NCBI GenBank assembly: GCA_964609625.1
Contig: CAZSRS010000051.1
Span: forward strand, 1-23,032
Direction of reading: 5' to 3'
Length of the DNA: 23,032 bases
Source: G963674665 sp964609625
GTDB taxonomy: Bacteria > Desulfobacterota > Desulfovibrionia > Desulfovibrionales > Desulfovibrionaceae
A program made the position numbers and the translations under genes. The notes below the pieces were generated by a model. That model was not told where the DNA came from. It saw nothing but the letters and a program-made list of their open reading frames with translations, and ran no database searches. Shown one piece after another: positions 1 through 6,384 of this stretch (positions are counted from its first letter, which is position 1; every line of letters starts with the position of its first letter).

Positions 1-64
1 GAGCATGGCACAGACGTGGGCGCTGCGGAAGAAGGGCGAGATAAGACGGTTACGTGTAAACTCT
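1..64. other. Left flank of the CRISPR array, unassigned
   Basis: The 64 bases before the first repeat contain no further repeat copy: the bases one repeat-plus-spacer unit upstream do not resemble the repeat. This may be the end of a leader or another piece of foreign DNA. A plus-strand frame is open here but simply runs on through the repeats, so it is not taken as a gene. Confidence 0.4.
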
Positions 65-175
65 GTATTCCGGGGCATCACTGCCCCGGCCTCATTGAAG
101 CCTTTTCAGTTGCAGAATCGGTGTTAGGGGTCATATTCGTATTCCGGGGCATCACTGCCCCGGCCTCATTGAAGC
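65..175 (+). CRISPR. CRISPR array, left part: two 37-bp repeats and one 37-nt spacer
   Basis: Two identical 37-bp repeats lie at 65-101 and 139-175, separated by a unique 37-nt spacer (102-138). The repeat begins GTATTCCGGGGC, contains the inverted pair CCGGGGC / GCCCCGG around ATCACT, and ends CTCATTGAAGC. The ATTGAAGC end resembles the 8-nt crRNA 5' handle of many type I and III systems, which suggests plus-strand transcription. The same repeat resumes at 2959. No cas gene is visible, so the subtype cannot be assigned from this window. Confidence 0.93.
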
Positions 176-423
176 TTGACCGTGGACAGCGCCTTGTGCG
201 CTCGCTCGATCCAGTCGGCGGGGTCATCGATCTCGGCAAAGGGCTTGAGGCGTTCCTGCGCCTCTCGCAATTCCTTGCGGCGGGCAGCGCTTTCGCTGTT
301 CAGCTCCTTGATCTTGTTCAGGCTGTGTTCCGCGTCGAAAGGCAATTCCTTGCCATCCGGCTCGATCCAGACCGGCTTGCCGTCCTGAACAACGATGTGC
401 TCTCCGTCCATCTTCCAGGGCAT
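166..423 (-). pseudogene. Phage scaffold-like protein, N-terminal fragment cut by a CRISPR repeat
   Basis: This is an 85-codon fragment of a phage protein resembling the start of capsid scaffolding proteins (DUF6651-like). Its early part reads VVQDGKPVWIEPDGKELPFD, followed by a charged helical stretch rich in K, E and R (KELREAQERLKPF) that probably forms a coiled coil. The start at 423 is chosen because GGAGG lies just upstream; a longer frame to 522 has no such support. The last phage-encoded codons end at the repeat edge (175/176), and the stop codon is supplied by the CRISPR repeat. Family members continue well beyond this point, so most of the protein is missing. It is unlikely to be functional. 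The family is recognised by eye and is moderately certain. Confidence 0.6.
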
Positions 424-602
424 GATTTCCTCCGTGGGCATCCTGGCCCAAAATCTGTGTTGTGGGCTTCTCGCCTGTGTTCGCTCCGTTCCGCGTCGCG
501 CGGCGCACACTTTTGCCGTCAATCATGACACGCGCGCGGGGATAGGCAAGCGTGCGTGTGCAGCGCTGCACATTTGTCGATGTGGTGGAGGGGGCGAGGA
601 AA

Positions 603-630
603 CGAAAAAGCCCCGCGAGAAGCGGGGCTG
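603..630 (-). terminator. Rho-independent terminator after the antirepressor
   Basis: On the minus strand an 8-bp stem AGCCCCGC / GCGGGGCT (plus 609-616 with 622-629, loop of five) is followed by CTTTTTCGTT. It lies about 40 bp downstream of the antirepressor stop and before the scaffold gene, so it would end the antirepressor transcript. Confidence 0.85.
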
Positions 631-669
631 AGGATGACGTTCAAACGGGGGTGATGATGAGCAGGAGGT

Positions 670-1559
670 TCACTTGCTCGTGGCAATAGCCTCTTCGGCC
701 TTTGCCATCATCTCGAAGCAGTATTCCATGCTCCTGGCATGCTCGACCATCCCGGACATCAGTGAACCGATAGTCTGGTATGCGGCGTACCTGGCCCCGT
801 TGAGTGGCGACAGCCGCACCTGCCCCACATAGAGGCTCTGGCCGTAGATGCCGCGCATGGTTTCGAGTATGTTTTTCAGCTCGTCGCGGAATCGGCTGAT
901 GGATCCGTTCAGGGTCCAGCGCAGTTCGTTCAGACGATGCTGCGGCGTTGCCTCTCCTGCCGGAACTGGCATGGCCAGCTGCTCCTGTTTCTGGGCGTGT
1001 TCGGCGTGCGCCTCCTCGATGCGCTTGGCAACCCAGGCCATGGCCGCTTGCACCTGGTCAACGGTCATCTGGTCGAATTTTTCCACGCCAAACATGGCAT
1101 GCACCTGCTTGAACGCTGCGCCGTAGCCCTGGGGCGACACGGCAACCCAGGCGTTGACCAGATCGCGCAAGGGCTTGCGCTCTTCCTTGGTCGCCGGCCG
1201 CGAGGGCAGGGCAGGGGCTGGCTGCTCCTGTCCGAGAGCCATCTTCTCCATGGCAATGAAATACTGCCGCGCCTCCCGGCCCTTGGCGGTCCGCTCCACC
1301 ATGCACAGCTCCTTGCTCATGTCGATGGTGCAGTGGTACTCCTTCGCCGTCGGCCACCTTCGGGGTTTTCGCCAACTTTGGCGAAAACTACATAGTCAGC
1401 GTTTTTCTTGAATCCATAGTACGAAATTCGCTGCTTGATCCAATTCGAGAAGTCCCGCTTGACGCCGAGGAAGTCATGGATGTCGCGGGCGTTGGCCGTG
1501 GGAATGAACTGGCCGGAAATCTGACTGCTGCCGATGGGGATGAGTTGCGATTGAGTCAT
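670..1559 (-). pseudogene. Phage antirepressor (AntA/AntB plus ORF6C-like), frameshifted
   Basis: Two overlapping frames make one antirepressor. The first (1559 to about 1340, start with AGGAG upstream) is an AntA/AntB domain: ANARDIHDFLGVKRDFSNWI then FAKVGENPEGGR. The second continues the domain as AKEYHCTIDMSKELCMVERT and REARQYFIAMEK, then an ORF6C-like C-terminal region with KPLRDLVNAWVA. Between them the frame slips by -1 near 1345-1360. Relatives usually read GGRP-AKEY here; loss of one 4-bp unit from a GGCCGGCC tandem would explain the slip. Antirepressors of this family counteract phage repressors and are controlled by C4-type RNA in phages P1 and P7; such an RNA lies just upstream. 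The intact second frame (670-1320) could still yield a partial protein. Confidence 0.82.
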
Positions 1560-1610
1560 GATGCGCTCCTATGATTTGTTCATGACCCCCTCAGAATGAG
1601 AGAGCCGGGA

Positions 1611-1624
1611 GCTGAACACCGTCA
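1611..1624 (-). promoter_or_regulatory. Target site of the C4-type RNA in the antirepressor leader
   Basis: The minus strand reads TGACGGTGTTCAGC. Its two halves are the reverse complements of the loops of the two upstream hairpins. The site lies within the Icd-like frame about 50 nt before the antirepressor start, so pairing would block the coupled leader or antirepressor translation, or favour early termination. Confidence 0.6.
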
Positions 1625-1701
1625 TAGGAACGGCTGGTTTATTCCCCCGAAGGGTCTTGTATTCACCAACTCCCGGCAGAAATGACTGTACTACAAAGGG
1701 G

Positions 1702-1764
1702 ACAAAAAAGCCACGGCTGACGGGCGTGGTGATCCGCCTATGAGGTGTGTTCAGCACCTGTTGA
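1702..1764 (-). ncRNA. C4-type antisense RNA controlling the antirepressor
   Basis: On the minus strand two hairpins follow one another: AGGTG-CTGAACA-CACCT, then CCACG-CCCGTCAGC-CGTGG followed at once by CTTTTTTG (plus 1704-1729), a good intrinsic terminator. Both loops are complementary to one contiguous 14-nt site further down the same strand (plus 1611-1624): GCTGAACAC in hairpin 1 pairs with GTGTTCAGC, and CCGTCA in hairpin 2 pairs with TGACGG. Two loops pairing with adjacent target stretches ahead of an antirepressor is the arrangement known for the C4 antisense RNAs of phages P1 and P7. Exact RNA ends are inferred from the promoter and T-run. Confidence 0.75.
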
Positions 1765-1768
1765 GGTC

Positions 1769-1797
1769 CATCAAGCACGAATCAGGGGGGATGTCAA
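1769..1797 (-). promoter_or_regulatory. Putative promoter of the C4-type RNA
   Basis: A perfect TTGACA (plus 1792-1797) is followed after 17 nt by TTGATG (plus 1769-1774), a poor but correctly spaced -10 box. Transcription would begin just ahead of the first C4 hairpin. Confidence 0.5.
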
Positions 1798-1883
1798 GAC
1801 TCCGCTTCGCGTCTCTGCCCAAGCAGCAATTCCTTGGCCTTCGGCAACCCCTGAGGCGTGGCCGAGGTGGAGTGCGGGGGGGG

Positions 1884-2087
1884 CTAGGCGGTTGCTGGCG
1901 ACCTGTGCTTCTGCATGAGGCGGATGTCTTCCGGCTTGACGTCGACGATGACAAAACCCGGGAACTCCACGTCGTAGCCTTTTGGGTCGGTGAACACATC
2001 CACCACAGTGCCTTTTTCGCCCACCCGCAACCCGAAGTCGGGCAGATCGGCGACAAGCTCCACATGATCAAAAAGCTGTATGTCCAT
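1884..2087 (-). CDS. DUF4926-like protein, putative immunity partner
   Basis: This small acidic protein of about 67 residues begins MDIQLFDHVELVADLPDFGL, followed by VGEKGTVVDVF, a later YDVEFPGF and a VKPEDIRLM end. This is the pattern of DUF4926, a short SH3-like beta domain. The start at 2087 is preferred because GGGGA lies upstream; starts at 2102 or 2099 in the same frame are possible. The frame begins at or within the stop of the upstream toxin-bearing gene, so the two are translationally coupled. DUF4926 genes commonly lie next to DUF6883 genes, and an immunity role is inferred from this pairing. It lies inside the phage segment and appears intact. Confidence 0.65.
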   Translation of the reverse strand: MDIQLFDHVELVADLPDFGLRVGEKGTVVDVFTDPKGYDVEFPGFVIVDVKPEDIRLMQKHRSPATA

Positions 2088-2088
2088 C

Positions 2089-2919
2089 TTATTCCCCATC
2101 ATCGATCAAGTGTTTGTAAAGCGCTTGCTCTTTTTCGTCTGCAACCATGACGCTCGTCAGTCTGAGTTCGTCGTTCTTGTCTTGCAGCCATGCCGTTTTC
2201 ACGACAGCCTTGCCCTTCGGCCCCTTGATGGGCATGTACACTGTAAACCGGCTTCCATGCCTTGTGTCGCCGGCGTAGCTGGCCTTGTGCTTATTGACGC
2301 CTTCAAATATCTGCCGCCGCACATCGTCAGCATCGTCTATGGTTATCCCCAGCGCGCTCCTAAAAACATAAGCTTTGTTCTTCCCGTCAGGGCTTTCCAG
2401 GTTCAGCGCGTACTCGGTCAATTTCCTTTCGTCCACAGTAGCCTTCAAAGCGTCACGAAGTTTGCCGTCATTATCAATATAGCGCTCCAGACCCACCTTG
2501 TCCAACCCTTTCCAAGAGAATGACGCCGTTGTAACTGCCGCACCACCCTTGTAGCCAGAAACCCGCCCGCCCCGCAACTCTTTCAGCGTCTTCAACTCAC
2601 CCGTCTTGCTGTCCACAAGCCCTTGAAAAGTCACGTCGCCATTTTCCAGCAGCTCCAGCCGCCCCGGCCCCATGGCCTTGAGCTTGAACTCCCGGCTCTG
2701 CTTGTCGAACCAGCTTCCGTAATCACCCTGGGAAAGCCCCACCTCCTGGATCGTGCGCCGTCCGCCGGCGTCTATATTCTCGTCAGGGCGCATGGTGTAC
2801 GGGCGCGCCACCTCCTCCATCTCGTCGATGTCAATGCCAAGTTCGCGATATGTCTTCAAAATTGGAGTCGACACGCATCGACAGCGCACGTGCAGGGGGA
2901 TATCCGGCCCCTCGCCCAT
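2089..2919 (-). CDS. MuF-like phage head protein C-terminus with DUF6883-like toxin module (5'-truncated)
   Basis: The frame starts at an ATG at 2919, but the same frame is open upstream and encodes CLRCAALDGQEF before meeting a CRISPR repeat at 2958, so the N-terminal head-morphogenesis part is missing. Residues 1-15 carry PLHVRCRC, the end of the MuF/SPP1 gp7 Cys/His motif. Residues about 64-115 (GDYGSWFDKQSREF, then VDSKTGELKTLKEL) match the usual MuF tail. Residues about 165-265 (KLTEYALNLESPDGKNKAYV, FRSALGI) resemble DUF6883, found as a C-terminal module of polymorphic toxins. MuF proteins with C-terminal toxins are a known feature of temperate phages, and the coupled DUF4926 gene fits an immunity partner. 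Whether the fragment is made or toxic is unknown. Confidence 0.7.
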   Translation of the reverse strand: MGEGPDIPLHVRCRCVSTPILKTYRELGIDIDEMEEVARPYTMRPDENIDAGGRRTIQEVGLSQGDYGSWFDKQSREFKLKAMGPGRLELLENGDVTFQGLVDSKTGELKTLKELRGGRVSGYKGGAAVTTASFSWKGLDKVGLERYIDNDGKLRDALKATVDERKLTEYALNLESPDGKNKAYVFRSALGITIDDADDVRRQIFEGVNKHKASYAGDTRHGSRFTVYMPIKGPKGKAVVKTAWLQDKNDELRLTSVMVADEKEQALYKHLIDDGE

Positions 2920-2958
2920 CTTGAACTCCTGGCCGTCCAGGGCCGCGCAGCGCAGGCA

Positions 2959-3143
2959 GTATTCCGGGGCATCACTGCCCCGGCCTCATTGAAGCGGCGA
3001 AGAATTTACAATCGATGTCGATTTCTCCTCCGGTATTCCGGGGCATCACTGCCCCGGCCTCATTGAAGCTGGACCGTGCCCCAGGACGCCCAGGGCGACC
3101 AGTGGTGTATTCCGGGGCATCACTGCCCCGGCCTCATTGAAGC
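2959..3143 (+). CRISPR. CRISPR array, right part: three 37-bp repeats and two 37-nt spacers
   Basis: Repeats at 2959-2995, 3033-3069 and 3107-3143 are identical to those at 65 and 139, with unique 37-nt spacers at 2996-3032 and 3070-3106. No sixth repeat follows after another 37 nt. The lack of any degeneration among the five copies argues for a recent origin or ongoing maintenance. The array is separated from its left part by 2,783 bp of phage DNA. Confidence 0.93.
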
Positions 3144-3160
3144 GCCACGGAGACCAACTC

Positions 3161-3184
3161 TGTGCCGCCCTGTTTCGCGGCACA
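3161..3184. terminator. Perfect 8-bp inverted repeat between the CRISPR array and the RND operon end
   Basis: TGTGCCGC (3161-3168) and GCGGCACA (3177-3184) form a perfect stem around an 8-nt loop. It lies 17 nt after the last CRISPR repeat and about 50 nt past the RND stop on the other strand. No T-run follows on either strand, so it may be a weak bidirectional terminator or a 3'-end stabilising hairpin. Confidence 0.5.
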
Positions 3185-3232
3185 ATACACGCAGGTCAAT
3201 ACTTCCCGCTGAACGATTCCCGCTTGCGCAGA

Positions 3233-6200
3233 TCATGCCACCTTGTCTCGATCCAGATGCTCCAGGTAGTTTTCCTCACGTCTCACCAGAAAGTCGCTTG
3301 CCTTTTGGATGAGCACGAAGAACAGCGGCACAAAGAATACCGCGATGAACGTGGCCGCGAGCATGCCCCCGATGACGCCGGTGCCGATGGAATGCCGGGC
3401 AGCCGCACCCGCGCCGGTCGACACGGCAAGAGGCACGACGCCAAGGATGAAGGCAAGTGAGGTCATGACGATGGGGCGAAACCGCAAGCGAAAGGCCTGC
3501 AAGGCGGCTTCCTTGACATCCATGCCCTGACGGTTCGCCGCCACGCAGAATTCCACGATGAGGATGGCGTTCTTTGCCGACAACCCCACCAGTGTCAACA
3601 AACCGATCTGAAAATAGATATCCTGGGCCAGGCCTCGTGCCCACACGGCAACCAGGGCTCCCAGAACCGCAAGGGGCAGGATCCCCAGTACGGCAACCGG
3701 CAGGGACCACTTCTCGTACTGGGCCGCCAGGACGAGAAACACCACGAGGATGCCGAAGGCCAGGACCATGGGCGCCTGGTTGCCGGCCTTCACTTCCTGA
3801 TAGGAAGCACCGCTCCATTCGAATCCAAAGCCCTGGGGCAGGATTTCATCCGCGATCTCCTGCACGGCGTCCATGGCCTCGCCGCTGCTCACGCCAGGGG
3901 CGGGCGCCCCTGTTACTTGCACCGAGGGAAAGCCGTTGAAGCGCGAGACCGCGTTGGGACCGGCGCGGTAGCCGATATCCACGAGCCCGGACAGTGGCGC
4001 CATGTCGCCCTGGTCGTTGCGCACGTAGATTCTGCCGATATCATCCGGATGGTCGCGGAATCTGGGTTCGGCCTGGAGCTGCACCCGCCAGATACGGCCA
4101 TACTTATTGAAATCGTTGATGTAGAGAGAACTCAAGTAGGCCTGCATGGCTTCAAAAACCCCGGCGACCTGAATGCCCATCATCTTTGCCTTGTCGCGGT
4201 TCAGATCGACAAAGAGCTGGGGTTGCGCGATCCGCAACGTGCCCCGAACGCCTGACAACCTGCCGTCCTGGTTCGCCTTGGCGATGAATTTTTCGGCATG
4301 GGTCGCCAGTTCCTCGACTGTACCGCCCCCCCTGGCCTGCAACTCCACCTGGAAGCCTGCCCTGGCACCAAGACCCTGGACCGAGGGGGGATTGAACGCC
4401 AGGACGAGCCCCTCACCCTGGCCGGCGAAGTGTCGCATGGTTGCCGCGGCAATGTCCTGGGCACTCATGCCCGGTGCCCGACGCTCCTCAAAGGGTTTGA
4501 GCTTGATGAACATGGTGGCGGAGTTGGTGCTGGTGATGCCGCCGCTCAGAAAGTCGAGTCCACCCAGAAGTACGGTGTCTTCCACAGCGGGGTGGTGCAG
4601 CAGGAATTCCTCGACCTTGGCCGCGAGCCTATCCGTTCGGTCCAGGGACGCGCCATCCGGCAGCAGGACAAACGTGAGCACGAACCCCTGGTCTTCGTCG
4701 GGGAGAAAGCCCGTGGGCACCTTCTGCTGCAAGGTGAACGCCGTATAACAAAGGATGCCGAAGATGAGCAGCGACACCGGGGCGAAACGGATCACCCGCC
4801 GGACTCCTTCGGTGCATCCCGCGGTCAGGGCGTTGAACGCGCTGTTGAACCACCTGAATATGAACAGCTTCTTGCCGTGGCTGGGCTTCAGGATCAGGCG
4901 ACAGAGAGCCGGGCTCAAGGTCAAGGCCACCAGACCCGAGATGGCCACCGAGACCGCGATGGTCACCGCGAACTGCTTGTAAAGCTGCCCCGTAAGACCG
5001 CCAAGGAACGCCACAGGGACGAACACGGCGGAAAGCACCAGAACGATGGCGATGACGGGCCCCGTCACCTGCTGCATGGCCTTGATGGTTGCGTCGCGGG
5101 ACGATAGCCCTTCCTGCTCCATTATCCGCTCGACGTTTTCCACAACAACGATGGCGTCGTCCACCACGATGCCAATGGCCAGCACCAAGCCGAACATGGT
5201 CAGCGTGTTGATGGAGAAGCCCAGCGCGAGCATGCCCGCGAAGGTGCCGACAATGGCCACGGGCACGGCAAGAAGTGGAATCAAGGTTGCCCGCCAGGAC
5301 TGCAGGAACAGGAACACCACGACCAGCACGAGGCCGACCGCTTCCAACAACGTGTGGACAACCTCGGCCATGGATTCCGAGATGAAGGTAGTCGTGTCGT
5401 AGGGCGATTTATAGGAGATCCCCGGAGGGAAACTCTTTGCCGCGGCGGCAAGGGTCTGCTCGACACCCCGCATGGTTTCCAGGGCGTTCGCGCCGACCTG
5501 CAGATAGACCGGGATGAGCGTCGAGGGTCTGGCGTGGGCTCGACCGAACAGATCGTAGCTCAAGGCCCCCAGTTCCACGCGGGCCACGTCCTTGAGTCGC
5601 AAGGTCGAACCGTCGGCATGGGCGCGCAGGACGATGTTCTCGTATTCCGACACTTCCTGCAGCCTTCCACGGGTCAACACGGGCACCGTCATCTCGATCT
5701 CGCTGTCGCTCGGGCGCTGGCCGATGGTGCCGGCGGGAAACACGGCATTCTGTTCGCGAATGGAAGCGGCGACATCGGATACAGTGAGCCCCCGTGTGGC
5801 GAGACGGTCAGGATCGACCCAAATCCGCATGGAGTAGTCCTTGGTGCCGAAAACCGCCACATCGCCCACCCCTGGAACCCGCTTCAGCGCATCCACGAGG
5901 TTGATCGTGGCATAGTTGCTCAGGAAGATATCGTCGTAGCTACCGTCCGACTCCAAGGCAAACACCCCGAGCATGCTGGTGGAGGACTTGGTCACGGTGA
6001 TGCCCTGTCGAACCACCTCCGAGGGCAGGCGCGGCTCGGCGATGGAGAGGCGGTTCTGCACTTCCACCGCGGCCATGTCCTGATCGGTGCCGATCTCGAA
6101 GGTGACCACGATCTTGACCGAACCGTTGTTGGAGCACAGCGAACTGTAATAGAGCAGGTTCTTGACGCCACTGAGCTGCTGCTCGATGGGAGCGGCCACC

Positions 6201-6382
6201 GATTCAGCGGCGGTCTTGGCATCCGCCCCAGGATAGGTGGCGTTGATCTGGATCGTGGGCGGCGTGATCTGCGGAAAGCGGTCGACAGGCAGCACGAAAA
6301 TGGCCGCCCCGCCGGCGATGAGTATCAGGATGGACAGAACGCAGGAAAAGACCGGACGGTCGATGAAAAAACGGGACAACAT
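3233..6382 (-). CDS. RND multidrug efflux transporter, HAE1 family (AcrB/MexB-like)
   Basis: This 1,049-residue inner-membrane proton-driven pump has the normal length for the family. It opens with the typical MLSRFFIDRPVFSCVLSILI and PVDRFPQITPPTIQINATYPGA. The proton-relay pair is present in TM4 (IGIVVDDAIVVVENVERI) and the matching lysine in TM10 (GLSAKNAILIVEF). Periplasmic motifs of the porter and docking domains are complete, and the twelve-helix layout appears intact. The protein would assemble with the adaptor encoded just upstream (stop and start 2 nt apart) and a TolC-type outer membrane channel, which is not in the window. The substrate cannot be told from sequence; hydrophobic drugs, dyes or bile-like compounds are usual for the family. 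Expression is probably controlled by the upstream TetR protein. Confidence 0.96.
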   Translation of the reverse strand: MLSRFFIDRPVFSCVLSILILIAGGAAIFVLPVDRFPQITPPTIQINATYPGADAKTAAESVAAPIEQQLSGVKNLLYYSSLCSNNGSVKIVVTFEIGTDQDMAAVEVQNRLSIAEPRLPSEVVRQGITVTKSSTSMLGVFALESDGSYDDIFLSNYATINLVDALKRVPGVGDVAVFGTKDYSMRIWVDPDRLATRGLTVSDVAASIREQNAVFPAGTIGQRPSDSEIEMTVPVLTRGRLQEVSEYENIVLRAHADGSTLRLKDVARVELGALSYDLFGRAHARPSTLIPVYLQVGANALETMRGVEQTLAAAAKSFPPGISYKSPYDTTTFISESMAEVVHTLLEAVGLVLVVVFLFLQSWRATLIPLLAVPVAIVGTFAGMLALGFSINTLTMFGLVLAIGIVVDDAIVVVENVERIMEQEGLSSRDATIKAMQQVTGPVIAIVLVLSAVFVPVAFLGGLTGQLYKQFAVTIAVSVAISGLVALTLSPALCRLILKPSHGKKLFIFRWFNSAFNALTAGCTEGVRRVIRFAPVSLLIFGILCYTAFTLQQKVPTGFLPDEDQGFVLTFVLLPDGASLDRTDRLAAKVEEFLLHHPAVEDTVLLGGLDFLSGGITSTNSATMFIKLKPFEERRAPGMSAQDIAAATMRHFAGQGEGLVLAFNPPSVQGLGARAGFQVELQARGGGTVEELATHAEKFIAKANQDGRLSGVRGTLRIAQPQLFVDLNRDKAKMMGIQVAGVFEAMQAYLSSLYINDFNKYGRIWRVQLQAEPRFRDHPDDIGRIYVRNDQGDMAPLSGLVDIGYRAGPNAVSRFNGFPSVQVTGAPAPGVSSGEAMDAVQEIADEILPQGFGFEWSGASYQEVKAGNQAPMVLAFGILVVFLVLAAQYEKWSLPVAVLGILPLAVLGALVAVWARGLAQDIYFQIGLLTLVGLSAKNAILIVEFCVAANRQGMDVKEAALQAFRLRFRPIVMTSLAFILGVVPLAVSTGAGAAARHSIGTGVIGGMLAATFIAVFFVPLFFVLIQKASDFLVRREENYLEHLDRDKVA

Positions 6383-6384
6383 GG

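Larger units (their letters stand above)
1569..1778 (-). other. Icd-like leader reading frame overlapping the C4-type RNA
   Basis: A 69-codon frame runs from a GTG at 1778 to just before the ribosome-binding site of the antirepressor. It encodes a GFFVPFVVQSFLPGVGEYKT stretch of the kind seen in short Icd/Ash-like frames upstream of antirepressors in P1- and P4-type elements. Its GTG lies upstream of the predicted C4 RNA start, has no clear Shine-Dalgarno sequence, and the frame runs through the C4 hairpins and terminator. Translation of the full frame is therefore doubtful. A shorter product, or a role purely in translational coupling to the antirepressor as with P1 icd, is more likely. The conserved-looking peptide may partly reflect conservation of the RNA. 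Confidence 0.35.
176..2958 (-). mobile_element. Phage-derived segment occupying a spacer position in the CRISPR array
   Basis: The segment of 2,783 bp starts at the first base after repeat 2 and ends at the last base before repeat 3. Its genes all read on the minus strand and fit one phage morphogenesis block: MuF-like head protein tail with toxin module, immunity-like protein, C4-type RNA with antirepressor, terminator, scaffold gene. Both terminal genes are truncated at the repeat edges. No integrase, transposase, terminal inverted repeat or short target duplication is visible. The layout fits homologous exchange between two phage-matching spacers and a phage genome better than transposition; this is inference. 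Confidence 0.8.

Noticed and set aside
16..528. Plus-strand 170-codon frame running through the first two CRISPR repeats
   Set aside because: It is antisense to the scaffold fragment and its length is due to the repeats being stop-free in this frame; the repeated peptide comes from the CRISPR repeat.
176..2958. Transposon or integrative element explanation for the phage block
   Set aside because: No transposase, integrase, terminal inverted repeats or short target duplication; the only flanking repeats are the CRISPR repeats themselves.
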